A DNA stretch of 33,178 bases from Chromatiales bacterium. GTDB taxonomy: Bacteria > Pseudomonadota > Gammaproteobacteria > Steroidobacterales > Woeseiaceae. Where the stretch lies: assembly GCA_024679535.1 (NCBI GenBank), contig JAIBDF010000024.1:1-33178 (forward strand). Direction: 5' to 3'. This document shows, in pieces, positions 20,431 to 28,864 of this stretch. The translations under genes and the position numbers were made by a program. The notes under the pieces are model-generated. The model did no database searches and was not told the DNA's origin. It was given only the letters and a program-made list of their open reading frames with translations. Numbering within the stretch: the first letter of the stretch is position 1; each line of letters begins with the position of its first letter.

Positions 20431-20534
20431 CCTGATTTCGCTGACCGACCCAGCGATCCGGCATAGTTTACTGAAGGTCTGTTGCCTGCGCCATACTTCG
20501 AGAGGCGTTTTTTGTCTCTGAAGTGAAATTAAAT

Positions 20535-21218
20535 TCAGTTATCGAACAGAACATCGCGCATCAGGAAGCGGCCGGCGGGCTTGCCAACGACCCAGCGGGC
20601 CGCGCGGATGGCGCCGTCAGCGAAAACCTGCCGCGTGGTGACACTGTGGCCAAAGGTCAGGGTCTCGGTCGGCGAACGCATGACGACTTCGTGGTCGCCT
20701 GGCACTTCGCCGCGGCGCTCACTCTCGAATGTCACGGACCCGGTGCCCTGCTCACCACGCGCTGCGGCCACTGCCTCGCCCAACTTCAGCGCCGTGCCGG
20801 AAGGTGCGTCTTTCTTGTGAACGTGGTGAACCTCCTTGATTTCGACCGCAAAGTCCGTACCGAGCGATCTGGCGGCCTCACGAACCGAATGCTCGAGTAC
20901 GGCAACCCCGAGGCTCATATTGCGATCGTAGACGACCGGGGCGGCAGCGGCCGCGTGGTCGAGTGCGGTCATTTGTTCTTCGCTCAGGCCACTCACTCCG
21001 CACACCAGCGGCGTACCGAGCCGTGCAACCGCAGCCAGTACCTGTTCCGTACCGGCGGGAAGGCTGAAATCAATGACCACATCGGCAGCCTGCAGCAGTG
21101 GCGCGAGGTCATCCCCGCGGCCCCACAGACCAACCAGTTCCATGTCGTCCTGTTTCTCAAGGGCGGCAGCGATGGCCTGCCCCATGCGTCCCGCGCCGGC
21201 GACGGCGACGCGGATCAC
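20535..21218 (-). CDS. dapB: 4-hydroxy-tetrahydrodipicolinate reductase (short form)
   Basis: NAD(P)H-dependent step of the diaminopimelate/lysine pathway. The protein has 227 residues. The nucleotide fold begins [10 protein letters not shown] (residues 4-13). The catalytic block is His131-His132-x2-Lys135, followed by KDAPSGTAL. The C-terminus [18 protein letters not shown] is conserved. It is about 45 residues shorter than the E. coli enzyme, mainly because the segment between the first strand-helix unit and DVVIDFSLP is reduced. The start is a GTG at 21216-21218, overlapping the dnaJ stop as GTGA. A biosynthetic gene behind dnaJ is known from Pseudomonas (dnaJ-dapB-carA). Confidence 0.95.
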   Translation of the reverse strand: MIRVAVAGAGRMGQAIAAALEKQDDMELVGLWGRGDDLAPLLQAADVVIDFSLPAGTEQVLAAVARLGTPLVCGVSGLSEEQMTALDHAAAAAPVVYDRNMSLGVAVLEHSVREAARSLGTDFAVEIKEVHHVHKKDAPSGTALKLGEAVAAARGEQGTGSVTFESERRGEVPGDHEVVMRSPTETLTFGHSVTTRQVFADGAIRAARWVVGKPAGRFLMRDVLFDN

Positions 21219-22363
21219 TGACTTATACGCTCGAAAAAGCGTTTGACGGTGTCGATCCAGCCATCGGCGCGCGGGCTGTGCTTCTCGCCACCCTCGCGAA
21301 CCGCCTGGTCGAATTTCTCAAGCAGCTCTTTTTGCTCGCTGTTCAGGTTAACCGGGGTCTCGACGGCCACCGTAGCGAACAAATCGCCCTGCCGCGGATC
21401 GCGAACCGTGGTAACACCCTTGCCGCGCAGCCGGAATACTTTTCCGGACTGGGTGCCAGACGGTACTTTCAACGACACATTGCCGTCCAGCGTAGGCAAC
21501 TCCACTTCGCCACCCAGTGTCGCGGTAGCAATGCTGACCGGGATCTCGCAGGCGAGATTCGCGCCCTCTCGCTCAAAAATCTTGTGTGGTTTGACGCGAA
21601 TTTCGACGTAAAGATCGCCGGACGGTCCGCCATTGCGGCCAGCCTCACCCTCCCCGGAGAGACGAATCCGGTCGCCGTCATCCACACCCGCCGGGACCTT
21701 CACAGACAGCGTACGTGTCTTGCGCACGCGACCACGACCATGACAGTCGTCACACGGATCAGAAATCACCGTGCCGGCACCTTTGCAGGCCGGACAGGAC
21801 TGTTGAATAGAAAAGAAACCCTGTTGCATTCGAACCTGGCCGACACCGCCACAGGTGGTGCACTTGACCGGCTCGCTGCCCTTGCGGGCGCCGCTGCCAT
21901 TACAGGTATCGCACGACACCTGGGTGGGAACGTCGATGGTTACGCCGTCACCGGTGACCGCAGTTTCAAGGTCGAGCTGCAGCTCATACCCAAGATCCGC
22001 ACCGCGGAATACCTGCGGACCACCACCACCGCCACGACGGCCACCACCGAAGATATCACCGAAAACATCGCCAAAGATGTCGCCGAAGCCTTCGCCGCTG
22101 AAACCGCCGGCCCCACCAGGTCCACCCGGGCCACCACGAACCGCGTCGTGACCAAACTGGTCATAGGCCGCGCGCTTCTCCGAATCCTTCAGGATCTCGT
22201 AGGCTTCCTTGGCTTCCTTGAACTTCTCCTCAGACGCCTTGGAATCATCCTTGTTGCGGTCCGGATGGTGCTTCATGGCAAGACGGCGATAGGCCTTCTT
22301 GATCTCGTCAGCCGAAGCCGATTTCGAGACACCCAGGATTTCGTAATAATCGCGTTTTGCCAT
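21215..22363 (-). CDS. dnaJ: Chaperone protein DnaJ
   Basis: Hsp40 co-chaperone that delivers substrates to DnaK and stimulates its ATPase. The protein has 382 residues. The J domain carries the His33-Pro34-Asp35 motif. A Gly/Phe-rich linker follows at about 75-120, ending in a Gly/Arg run. Then come four CxxCxGxG zinc repeats: [24 protein letters not shown] and CDDCHGRG. The C-terminal substrate-binding domains complete the protein. It is separated from dnaK by 62 bases holding a stable hairpin and overlaps dapB by 4 bases. Confidence 0.97.
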   Translation of the reverse strand: MAKRDYYEILGVSKSASADEIKKAYRRLAMKHHPDRNKDDSKASEEKFKEAKEAYEILKDSEKRAAYDQFGHDAVRGGPGGPGGAGGFSGEGFGDIFGDVFGDIFGGGRRGGGGGPQVFRGADLGYELQLDLETAVTGDGVTIDVPTQVSCDTCNGSGARKGSEPVKCTTCGGVGQVRMQQGFFSIQQSCPACKGAGTVISDPCDDCHGRGRVRKTRTLSVKVPAGVDDGDRIRLSGEGEAGRNGGPSGDLYVEIRVKPHKIFEREGANLACEIPVSIATATLGGEVELPTLDGNVSLKVPSGTQSGKVFRLRGKGVTTVRDPRQGDLFATVAVETPVNLNSEQKELLEKFDQAVREGGEKHSPRADGWIDTVKRFFERISQ

Positions 22364-22377
22364 GTTTTCCTGTACGT

Positions 22378-22399
22378 CGGGCGCCCCGAAGAGCGCCCG
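22378..22399 (-). other. UUCG-capped RNA hairpin in dnaK-dnaJ gap
   Basis: On the minus strand CGGGCGCTC and GGGCGCCCG pair over nine positions (one G-U) around the tetraloop TTCG, closed by C-G, an unusually stable loop. No T tract follows (ACGTACAGG), so it does not look like an intrinsic terminator. It may be an RNA processing or stability element setting dnaJ output below dnaK. Confidence 0.6.
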
Positions 22400-22425
22400 C
22401 GCATTACCTCTAGATTAAGCCCAGA

Positions 22426-24351
22426 TTACTCTGACTTGGACTTATCGTCCTTGTCGACCTCTTCAAACTCGGCATCGACAACATCGTCGTCAGCTGCAGT
22501 CCCGCCAGGTTCGCCTTCTGCACCCTGTGCCGCCTGCTCAGCGTACAGCTTCTGCGCCAGGCTGCCGGATGCTTCGCCCAGTGCCGCCGTCTTCGTCTCG
22601 ATCTGCTCCTTGTCGTCACCTTCGAGGGCCGTCTTCACGTCCGCAATCGCATTTTCGATGGCAAGACGTTCCTCCGATGTCGCCTTTTCGCCCATTTCAC
22701 TGAGCGTCTTCTCGGCCGCGTGAATGAGGCCGTCGGCCTGGTTGCGTACGTCCACGAGCTCACGGAACTTACGATCTTCCTCGGCATGACTCTCGGCATC
22801 GGAGACCATCGTCTCGATCTCGTCGTCAGACAGGCCGCTCGAGGCCTTGATCACGATGTTCTGGCTCTTGCCGGTTGCCTTGTCCTTGGCAGACACGTTC
22901 AGGATGCCGTTCGCGTCAATATCGAACGTGACCTCGACTTGCGGCAGGCCACGCGGCGCGGGCGGAATATCCGTCAGGTCGAAGCGACCCAGCGACTTGT
23001 TATCCAAAGAGCGCTCGCGCTCACCCTGCAGTACGTGAATCGTCACCGCTGTCTGGTTGTCGTCAGCCGTTGAGAACACCTGCTCAGCGTTGGCCGGAAT
23101 CGTCGTGTTCTTTTCGATCAACTTGGTCATGACACCGCCCAGCGTCTCGATCCCGAGCGACAGCGGCGTAACATCCAGCAAGAGGACATCCTTGACGTCA
23201 CCGGACAGCACACCACCCTGGATAGCGGCGCCCAACGCAACGGCTTCGTCAGGGTTCACATCGCGACGCGGCTCCTTGCCAAAGAAGTTCTGTACTTCCT
23301 CGAATACCTTCGGCATACGTGTCTGGCCACCCACGAGGATGACATCGTCAATTTCATTAACCTTGAGACCGGCATCCTTGAGCGCGACCCGGCACGGCCC
23401 GATCGTACGCGTGACCAGTTCCTCAACCAGCGACTCGAGCTTGGCACGTGTCAGCTTGATATTCAGATGCTTTGGACCTGAGGCGTCTGCCGTAACATAC
23501 GGCAGGTTGACTTCGGTTTGCTGCTGGGAGCTGAGCTCGATCTTCGCCTTCTCCGCCGCTTCCTTAACTCGCTGCATGGCCAGTGGGTCCGAGGTGATGT
23601 CCACACCACTCTCGCGCTCGAACTCAGACGTGAGGTATTCGATAACGCGCATGTCGAAGTCTTCACCGCCAAGAAACGTATCGCCGTTCGTGGCCAGTAC
23701 TTCGAACTGGTGCTCACCATCGACTTCGGCAATCTCGATAATCGAGACGTCAAAGGTACCGCCACCGAGGTCAAAGACCGCGATTTTGGCATCGCCGCGC
23801 TTCTTATCCATGCCATACGCAAGTGCAGCAGCAGTCGGCTCGTTGATGATGCGTTTGACATCGAGGCCAGCAATTTTGCCAGCGTCTTTGGTGGCCTGGC
23901 GCTGCGAATCGTTGAAGTAGGCAGGCACCGTGACCACGGCTTCCTTGACCTCTTCACCGAGGTAATCCTCGGCTGTTTTCTTCATTTTCATGAGGACGCG
24001 CGCGGAGATCTCGGGCGGCGCCATCTTTTTGCCCTGGGCCTCGACCCAGGCGTCACCGTTATCCGCCTTCGCAATGGTGTAGGGCACCATCTTGATGTCG
24101 CGCTGCACCACGTCGTCTTCAAAACGGCGGCCAATCAGGCGCTTGATCGCATACAACGTATTCGACGGATTCGTCACGGCCTGGCGCTTGGCTGACTGGC
24201 CAACGAGCACCTGGTCGTCTTTTGTGAACGCAACGATCGACGGCGTCGTACGATCGCCTTCACTGTTCTCTATGACCTTGGGCGTATCGCCTTCCATCAC
24301 TGCTACGCAGGAGTTGGTGGTACCAAGGTCGATACCGATAACTTTACCCAT
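22426..24351 (-). CDS. dnaK: Chaperone protein DnaK (Hsp70)
   Basis: ATP-dependent Hsp70 chaperone of the cytosol. The protein has 641 residues. The ATPase domain begins with the family signature [10 protein letters not shown] (6-15) and carries [13 protein letters not shown] and the phosphate-2 loop [10 protein letters not shown]. The substrate-binding domain has [14 protein letters not shown]. The lid is helical, and the tail contains the conserved [11 protein letters not shown], then DKDDKSKSE. An in-frame TTG five codons upstream is not needed; the ATG at 24349-24351 has GGAGCAGAGA before it. A strong-looking heat-shock promoter lies in the 116-base gap after grpE. Confidence 0.98.
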   Translation of the reverse strand: MGKVIGIDLGTTNSCVAVMEGDTPKVIENSEGDRTTPSIVAFTKDDQVLVGQSAKRQAVTNPSNTLYAIKRLIGRRFEDDVVQRDIKMVPYTIAKADNGDAWVEAQGKKMAPPEISARVLMKMKKTAEDYLGEEVKEAVVTVPAYFNDSQRQATKDAGKIAGLDVKRIINEPTAAALAYGMDKKRGDAKIAVFDLGGGTFDVSIIEIAEVDGEHQFEVLATNGDTFLGGEDFDMRVIEYLTSEFERESGVDITSDPLAMQRVKEAAEKAKIELSSQQQTEVNLPYVTADASGPKHLNIKLTRAKLESLVEELVTRTIGPCRVALKDAGLKVNEIDDVILVGGQTRMPKVFEEVQNFFGKEPRRDVNPDEAVALGAAIQGGVLSGDVKDVLLLDVTPLSLGIETLGGVMTKLIEKNTTIPANAEQVFSTADDNQTAVTIHVLQGERERSLDNKSLGRFDLTDIPPAPRGLPQVEVTFDIDANGILNVSAKDKATGKSQNIVIKASSGLSDDEIETMVSDAESHAEEDRKFRELVDVRNQADGLIHAAEKTLSEMGEKATSEERLAIENAIADVKTALEGDDKEQIETKTAALGEASGSLAQKLYAEQAAQGAEGEPGGTAADDDVVDAEFEEVDKDDKSKSE

Positions 24352-24397
24352 GATTCTCTGCTCCAAAATCTGTTGGAATTTCGTAAAACTGGCTGTT

Positions 24398-24425
24398 AGG
24401 TGGGGCCGTGTTCGGCCCTTTCAAG
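24398..24425 (-). promoter_or_regulatory. Sigma-32-type heat-shock promoter upstream of dnaK
   Basis: On the minus strand CTTGAAA (exact -35 consensus) is followed after 13 bases by CCCCACCT, close to the -10 consensus CCCCATNT. The start would be near 24391, about 40 bases before the dnaK ATG. The spacer includes most of a GGGCCG/CGGCCC inverted repeat. This would give dnaK-dnaJ a promoter of their own inside the hrcA-grpE-dnaK-dnaJ order. Confidence 0.7.
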
Positions 24426-24467
24426 CGTTTTGGCCCTGGTTTTTTCTGAATGAAATCATTCAGCTGC

Positions 24468-25019
24468 CTATTCGGCGGCCACAATCACCATCGCAGGCCT
24501 TAACAGGCGTCCGTTGAGCGTGTAGCCCTTCTGCACCACGGTGACAACCGAACCGGGCTCGACGTCGTCCGAAGGCTGCATGCTGATCGCTTCATGGAAG
24601 TCCGGGTCGAAAGGCTCGCCGACTGGATCGACCTCAACGATACCAAAGCGCTCCAGCGTGCTGGCCAGCAACTTCAGCGTTGCATTGCTGCCCTCAAGCA
24701 GGCTCTCCACGCTGGCACCGTCAACGGCCAGCCCCATCTCAAGTGTGTCCTTGACTCCGAGCAACTCCTTGCCAAAGCGCTCCAGCGCAAACTTGTGGGC
24801 ATTCTCGACATCTCTGCCAGCGCGCTTGCGAATATTATCGGCCTCGGCCAGGGCCCGAACGTATCGTTCCCAGTTCTCGTCCGCCTTGGCCTGCACTTCA
24901 GCGAGCGCCGCTTCGGGGTCGAGGTCCTGTGCGACATCCTCAGGTTCAGGCTCCGGGACTTCGGTTTGCGCATCCGCGGCCGCCTCCTCGACGAACTCTT
25001 CCGGGCGTTCCGTATTCAT
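24468..25019 (-). CDS. grpE: Nucleotide exchange factor GrpE
   Basis: Releases ADP from DnaK and acts as a thermosensor in the Hsp70 cycle. The protein has 183 residues. The N-terminus is long, acidic and disordered-looking (Glu/Pro/Ala-rich to about residue 35). A long helix follows (ENWERYVRALAEADNIRKRA), then the beta domain with the signature FDPDFHEAI and ending VQKGYTLNGRLLRPAMVIV. The ATG at 25017-25019 has GGAG upstream, inside a CIRCE-like element. A sigma-32-type promoter lies about 75-100 bases upstream. Confidence 0.97.
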   Translation of the reverse strand: MNTERPEEFVEEAAADAQTEVPEPEPEDVAQDLDPEAALAEVQAKADENWERYVRALAEADNIRKRAGRDVENAHKFALERFGKELLGVKDTLEMGLAVDGASVESLLEGSNATLKLLASTLERFGIVEVDPVGEPFDPDFHEAISMQPSDDVEPGSVVTVVQKGYTLNGRLLRPAMVIVAAE

Positions 25020-25046
25020 TTAGTACTCCAAATCAATGAGTTAGCC
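25020..25046 (-). promoter_or_regulatory. Degenerate CIRCE-like element over the grpE ribosome-binding site
   Basis: On the plus strand TTAGTACTC, nine bases, GAGTTAGCC. The HrcA operator CIRCE is TTAGCACTC, nine bases, GAGTGCTAA. The first arm matches 8 of 9, the second only its GAGT core; the spacer length is exact. It ends at the base before the grpE ATG and covers the GGAG. hrcA is the adjacent upstream gene, which makes HrcA control plausible, but the poor second arm leaves this uncertain. Confidence 0.4.
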
Positions 25047-25094
25047 GCGTTTTGGGCAGCTTGCGTCGCTAGACGTCACAATCAGATGAGCGCA

Positions 25095-25122
25095 GTTTGG
25101 GGACCAGCGCGGAAATATCAAG
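25095..25122 (-). promoter_or_regulatory. Sigma-32-type heat-shock promoter upstream of grpE
   Basis: On the minus strand CTTGATA (consensus CTTGAAA) and CCCCAAAC (consensus CCCCATNT) are 13 bases apart, the same spacing as the dnaK promoter. The start would be near 25088, giving a leader of about 70 bases. The promoter lies after the hrcA stop, so it would drive grpE and genes beyond but not hrcA. Confidence 0.65.
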
Positions 25123-25143
25123 CCATGCGCGGGATTTTTTTGC

Positions 25144-26208
25144 TTACTTTGGCTGCCCGTGGCCGAGCGCCGTCTCAAGTAGTCTTGCCGTGACATCCAC
25201 GATCGGGACAACCCGGTCATAGGCCATGCGTGTCGGTCCGATGACCCCCAGGACGCCGATTGTGTCGTCGTCGACCCGGTAAGGCGCGGTAACCACACTG
25301 CAGTCGTCAAGGATGCCGTAGCCGGATTCTTCACCGATAAAGATACGCACGCCGTCCGCATTAATACTACGGTCCAGAAGATCAAGTATCAGGCGCTTGC
25401 GCGAAAACGCATCGAACAGGCGGCGCAGCGTATCGACATCGGACAATTCTGCGAAGCTCATCAGGTTGGTCTCACCCGCCAGCACATACTCGTCGTCAGG
25501 GTGTTCTGCTTTGTCCATCGCCGCATGCGCGACAGAGATGATGTCGTGCATTGCCTGGTTCATCGAATCGCGGGTCTTGTCCAGGTCCTTGAGCAGCTTT
25601 ACGCGCACCGTGTGCAGGTCTGTGCCCGCATAGTGCTGATTTATGAAGTTCTGCGCGTGCTGCAGTTCGCTCGCTGTGTAGTCGCGATCGGTGTGCAGGA
25701 TTCGGTTTTGCACCTCGGTGTCGTTGATTACCAGGATCACCAGGATGCGCTGTTCTGACAATGGCAGGAATTCGATCTGGCGCAATGCCACTTTGGGGGC
25801 GCGCGGCACTGTAACGACACCTGCCATGCTGGTGAACTCGGACAGCATGCTGGACACCGTGCTGACGAGAGCCCCCGGGGTCTCGTACTCGCCTCCCAGC
25901 TGCTTGCGAATGCGTTGCACATCCTTTTCGACCGGCTGCCTGTAACGGACCAGCGTGTCGACAAACATACGGTAACCCTGCGGCGTTGGTACCCGGCCCG
26001 CCGAGGTATGTGGCGCGGATACGAGGCCCATATCCTCAAGATCAGACATCACGTTGCGGATCGTGGCCGGACTGAGATCCAGCCCCGAGTCTTTGGACAA
26101 GGTTTGTGAGCCTACCGGCTGCCCGTCGCGGATATACCGCTGGATCAACACGCGCAACAAGTGTTGGCCGCGATCGCTGGGTAAGGCTTTGGACGCATCT
26201 GCTGTCAT
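25144..26208 (-). CDS. hrcA: Heat-inducible transcription repressor HrcA
   Basis: Represses chaperone operons by binding CIRCE elements; its activity depends on folding by GroEL. The protein has 354 residues. A winged-helix DNA-binding domain occupies about residues 15-85 (LSPATIRNVMSDLEDMGLV and the AGRVPTPQGYR wing). A GAF-like dimerisation domain follows, ending VGVIGPTRMAYDRVVPIV-type sequence (here GVLGVIGPTRMAYDR). It is the first gene of the chaperone series. The start has little ribosome-binding sequence, and a promoter can be read so close that the leader may be only a few bases. Confidence 0.96.
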   Translation of the reverse strand: MTADASKALPSDRGQHLLRVLIQRYIRDGQPVGSQTLSKDSGLDLSPATIRNVMSDLEDMGLVSAPHTSAGRVPTPQGYRMFVDTLVRYRQPVEKDVQRIRKQLGGEYETPGALVSTVSSMLSEFTSMAGVVTVPRAPKVALRQIEFLPLSEQRILVILVINDTEVQNRILHTDRDYTASELQHAQNFINQHYAGTDLHTVRVKLLKDLDKTRDSMNQAMHDIISVAHAAMDKAEHPDDEYVLAGETNLMSFAELSDVDTLRRLFDAFSRKRLILDLLDRSINADGVRIFIGEESGYGILDDCSVVTAPYRVDDDTIGVLGVIGPTRMAYDRVVPIVDVTARLLETALGHGQPK

Positions 26209-26217
26209 TCACAAGAA

Positions 26218-26246
26218 ACGCTAGCAACGGGTTGGCGGTCGGTCAA
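26218..26246 (-). promoter_or_regulatory. Putative hrcA promoter (very short leader)
   Basis: On the minus strand TTGACC (-35), 17 bases, and TAGCGT (-10, preceded by TGC as an extended -10). The -35 is good and the -10 poor. The start would fall near 26211, only a few bases before the hrcA ATG. Confidence 0.35.
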
Positions 26247-26260
26247 GGGTCTGCAACAAT
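26232..26260 (+). promoter_or_regulatory. Putative nadK promoter (very short leader)
   Basis: TTGGCG, a 17-base spacer and AACAAT, with TGC before the -10 as an extended -10. The start would fall at about 26266-26267, at or next to the nadK ATG. The element interleaves with the divergent hrcA promoter in the 58-base gap. Each hexamer matches 4 of 6. Confidence 0.35.
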
Positions 26261-26266
26261 CAAGGT

Positions 26267-27160
26267 ATGGACACTGAATTCCGGAACATTGCCCTGGTGG
26301 GCAGACAGTCTGATGCGCGCGTTGCAGAACCAATGCGGGTACTGGCCGATTATTTGACTAAAGCCGGGATCAATGTGACGGCCGCTGAGGCGCTGGCGCT
26401 CGACCTTCACGTTACGCATGTGCCCGAAGAGCAGCTCTGCGACAACGCCAATCTCGTCATCGCAATCGGTGGCGATGGCACAATGCTGTACGCAAGTCGC
26501 CTTGCAAGGATAAGCGGGACACCAATCCTCGGCGTTAACCGCGGCCGTCTGGGCTTTCTCGCCGACATCACGCCGGACGCAATGATTGCGAGCGTGGACC
26601 AGGTTCTGGCCGGCAGGTATCTCAAGGACTCGCGCCTGTTACTAAAGGCCAGCCTGAGCACCGCGGCAGGCGATGAAGTGGTGCAGTACGGGCTCAACGA
26701 TGTGGTTGTACAGCGCCGCGGTAGCGGCGGCATGGTCGATTTTTCGACCAGCGTGGCGGGTCGATATGTCAACACACACTCCGGCGACGGACTGATTTGC
26801 GCAACACCGACGGGCTCGACAGCCTATGCGCTAAGTTGCGGCGGTCCGATCATCGAGCCACAGCTTGACGCCGTGGCACTTGTTCCGATCTGTCCGCACA
26901 CGCTGACCGACCGCCCAATCGTCATCCCGGCAAGCCAGGAAATCGAAATCCTGCTGCTCGAGCGCGATGATTCACGTGCCGAAATTACGGTCGATGGTGG
27001 GCATATCGGAACGCTGGGCCCGGGAGACAGGCTGAAGGTCGCGGCTGCCAGTCAGCGCATCACGTTGCTGCACCCGCCCGGCCATGATTTCTACGGCATA
27101 CTGCGTTCAAAGCTTTTCTGGGGACGCGACAGCCGTAAGCGCGGCATAGAGACGTCATAG
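26267..27160 (+). CDS. nadK: NAD kinase
   Basis: Phosphorylates NAD to NADP with ATP in the cytosol. The 297-residue protein carries the GGDGT motif at 68-72, the NRGRLGFLADI block just after, the GLNDVV stretch that contacts NAD, and the glycine-rich loop TPTGSTAYALSCGGPI. The ATG at 26267 is the only start consistent with the family N-terminus. AAGG lies too close to it for a normal ribosome-binding site, which fits a leaderless or nearly leaderless message. It is divergent from hrcA and 18 bases upstream of recN, so the two are probably cotranscribed. Confidence 0.96.
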   Translation: MDTEFRNIALVGRQSDARVAEPMRVLADYLTKAGINVTAAEALALDLHVTHVPEEQLCDNANLVIAIGGDGTMLYASRLARISGTPILGVNRGRLGFLADITPDAMIASVDQVLAGRYLKDSRLLLKASLSTAAGDEVVQYGLNDVVVQRRGSGGMVDFSTSVAGRYVNTHSGDGLICATPTGSTAYALSCGGPIIEPQLDAVALVPICPHTLTDRPIVIPASQEIEILLLERDDSRAEITVDGGHIGTLGPGDRLKVAAASQRITLLHPPGHDFYGILRSKLFWGRDSRKRGIETS

Positions 27161-27178
27161 TATGAACAGGCATCTGCC

Positions 27179-28861
27179 ATGATAATGAACCTGCAAGTAC
27201 GCGATTTCGCAATCGTTGACCGCATCGATATCGAGTTCGAGCCCGGTATGACGGTGCTGACCGGCGAAACCGGCGCAGGTAAATCAATTCTCGTCGATGC
27301 ACTTGGACTGGTACTCGGCGAGCGCGGGAACGCACAGCTGGTCCGCGACGGTGCCAAGCGCGCAGAGTTTGCCGCTGAGTTCGATGTGTCCTCCCTGCCC
27401 GCGGTGGCCGCATGGCTCGAAGAGCAGGCGCTCGATCTCGATGGCGAGTGCCTGTTGCGACGCGTGATCAACGCAGACGGCCGGTCGCGAGCGTTCATTA
27501 ACGGCAACTCCGTACCCCTGTCACAACTCAAGGCAATCGGCGAACTGCTGCTCGATATTCACGGTCAGCACTTTCACCAGTCGCTGGGCCGGCGCGAGAT
27601 CCAGCGCGACCTGCTCGATCATTTCGGCGGGCTGCTCGATCAGCGCGCCGCAGCCGCAACGCATTTCATTGACTGGAAATCGCTCGCAGAGCGGTTTGAA
27701 GAACTGGCCAACGCGGAGGCCGATCGTGCCTCACGACTCGACCTGCTCACCTTTCAACTGCAGGAACTCGACTCGCTGGCGCTCCGAGCCGATGAAATCG
27801 CTGAACTCAACAGCGAACGGCAAAAGCTGCAAAACAGCGGTCGCCTGGCGGAAGGCGCAAGCTCTGCGCTGGAAGGCCTGTTCGACAACGATGCGGGTAA
27901 TGCAAATAGCCTTGTGGCTGACGCGCTGCGGGTCATTGAACCGCTGGCGGAGATCGACGCGGCGCTGGAACCTGTACTCGAAATGCTCAATAGCGCCAGC
28001 ATCCAGGTGGCCGAGGCGGCAGATACCCTGCGCCGCTACGGCGAGGCGCTCGACATGGATCCGGCGCGACGTGACTGGGTCGAGGAGCGTCTCGACGCCA
28101 TCCAGACGATTTCCCGCAAACACCGGGTGAAGGCGGACGAGCTTCCGGAGTTGTCAGACAGGCTGCGGTCGGAGCATGACGAACTCAGTCATGCGGAGGA
28201 GCGCGGCCGGGAACTGGAAGAGCAGGCTGCGGTGGCCAGGGCTGAATTCCTGAAACGAGCCAATGCCTTATCCAAAGGTCGACATCAAGCGGCTGCGGGT
28301 TTCGAGACTGCTGTCAGTGAAGCAATGCACGGTCTGGGTATGCCCGGTGGCGTTTTTAAAGTAGCGGTCACAACGTTGGCCGACGATGACGCGAGACCCT
28401 GGGGTATCGACAACATCGAGTTTTTGATCAGCGCCAACCCGGGCCAGGGCCCGCAGTCACTGGCCAGAATCGCGTCGGGCGGCGAATTGTCGCGGATGAG
28501 CCTCTCGATTCAGGTCATCGCGAGCGACGGCAGCGCCATTCCGACCATGGTGTTCGATGAGGTAGACAGTGGCGTCGGCGGCGGCGTGGCCGAGATGGTC
28601 GGCCGCAGACTGCAGGAACTTGGTGCCAGCCGGCAGGTTCTGTGCGTAACTCACCTGCCGCAGGTAGCCAGCCTCGCGGACCAGCACTTTCGTATCAGCA
28701 AGGTCACGGATGGCAAGTCCACCCGAACGCGGGTGCAAGGCCTTGGCCAGGACGAACGCATTGAGGAACTTGCCCGAATGCTGGGCGGTGTGGAGATCAC
28801 ACGTAAAACACTGGAGCACGCGGCCGAAATGCTCGCCGGGGCCCGGCGAAAACGCGCCTAA
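27179..28861 (+). CDS. recN: DNA repair protein RecN
   Basis: SMC-like ATPase that promotes cohesion and repair of double-strand breaks. The 560-residue protein has Walker A GETGAGKS at 29-36. Heptad-rich coiled-coil arms fill about residues 155-370 around a central hinge. The ABC signature SGGELSRMSL and Walker B TMVFDEVDSGVGG lie near 430-465, followed by the CVTHLPQVAS H-loop. An in-frame ATG two codons later (27185) is an equal start choice. In E. coli recN is SOS-regulated; I saw no clear LexA box upstream here. It ends 3 bases before the convergent fur stop. Confidence 0.96.
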   Translation: MIMNLQVRDFAIVDRIDIEFEPGMTVLTGETGAGKSILVDALGLVLGERGNAQLVRDGAKRAEFAAEFDVSSLPAVAAWLEEQALDLDGECLLRRVINADGRSRAFINGNSVPLSQLKAIGELLLDIHGQHFHQSLGRREIQRDLLDHFGGLLDQRAAAATHFIDWKSLAERFEELANAEADRASRLDLLTFQLQELDSLALRADEIAELNSERQKLQNSGRLAEGASSALEGLFDNDAGNANSLVADALRVIEPLAEIDAALEPVLEMLNSASIQVAEAADTLRRYGEALDMDPARRDWVEERLDAIQTISRKHRVKADELPELSDRLRSEHDELSHAEERGRELEEQAAVARAEFLKRANALSKGRHQAAAGFETAVSEAMHGLGMPGGVFKVAVTTLADDDARPWGIDNIEFLISANPGQGPQSLARIASGGELSRMSLSIQVIASDGSAIPTMVFDEVDSGVGGGVAEMVGRRLQELGASRQVLCVTHLPQVASLADQHFRISKVTDGKSTRTRVQGLGQDERIEELARMLGGVEITRKTLEHAAEMLAGARRKRA

Positions 28862-28864
28862 GGC

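Noticed and set aside
20496-20523. CTTCGAGAG/CTCTGAAG inverted repeat with a T run, after dapB
   Set aside because: The T run lies inside the loop, not after the stem, and no plus-strand gene ends there.
21098-22723. A 541-codon open frame on the plus strand opposite dapB, dnaJ and the end of dnaK
   Set aside because: It is antisense to three clear genes, has low-complexity Arg/Thr/Ser-rich content and matches no family. Such frames arise in GC-rich coding DNA.
24446-24463. Perfect inverted repeat CTGAATG/CATTCAG just after grpE
   Set aside because: On the transcribed strand it is followed by A residues, not T, so it is not a grpE terminator, and no known operator matches it.
26209-26266. 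Possible CIRCE upstream of hrcA
   Set aside because: I searched for TTAGCACTC/GAGTGCTAA-like arms with a nine-base spacer in the gap and found none.
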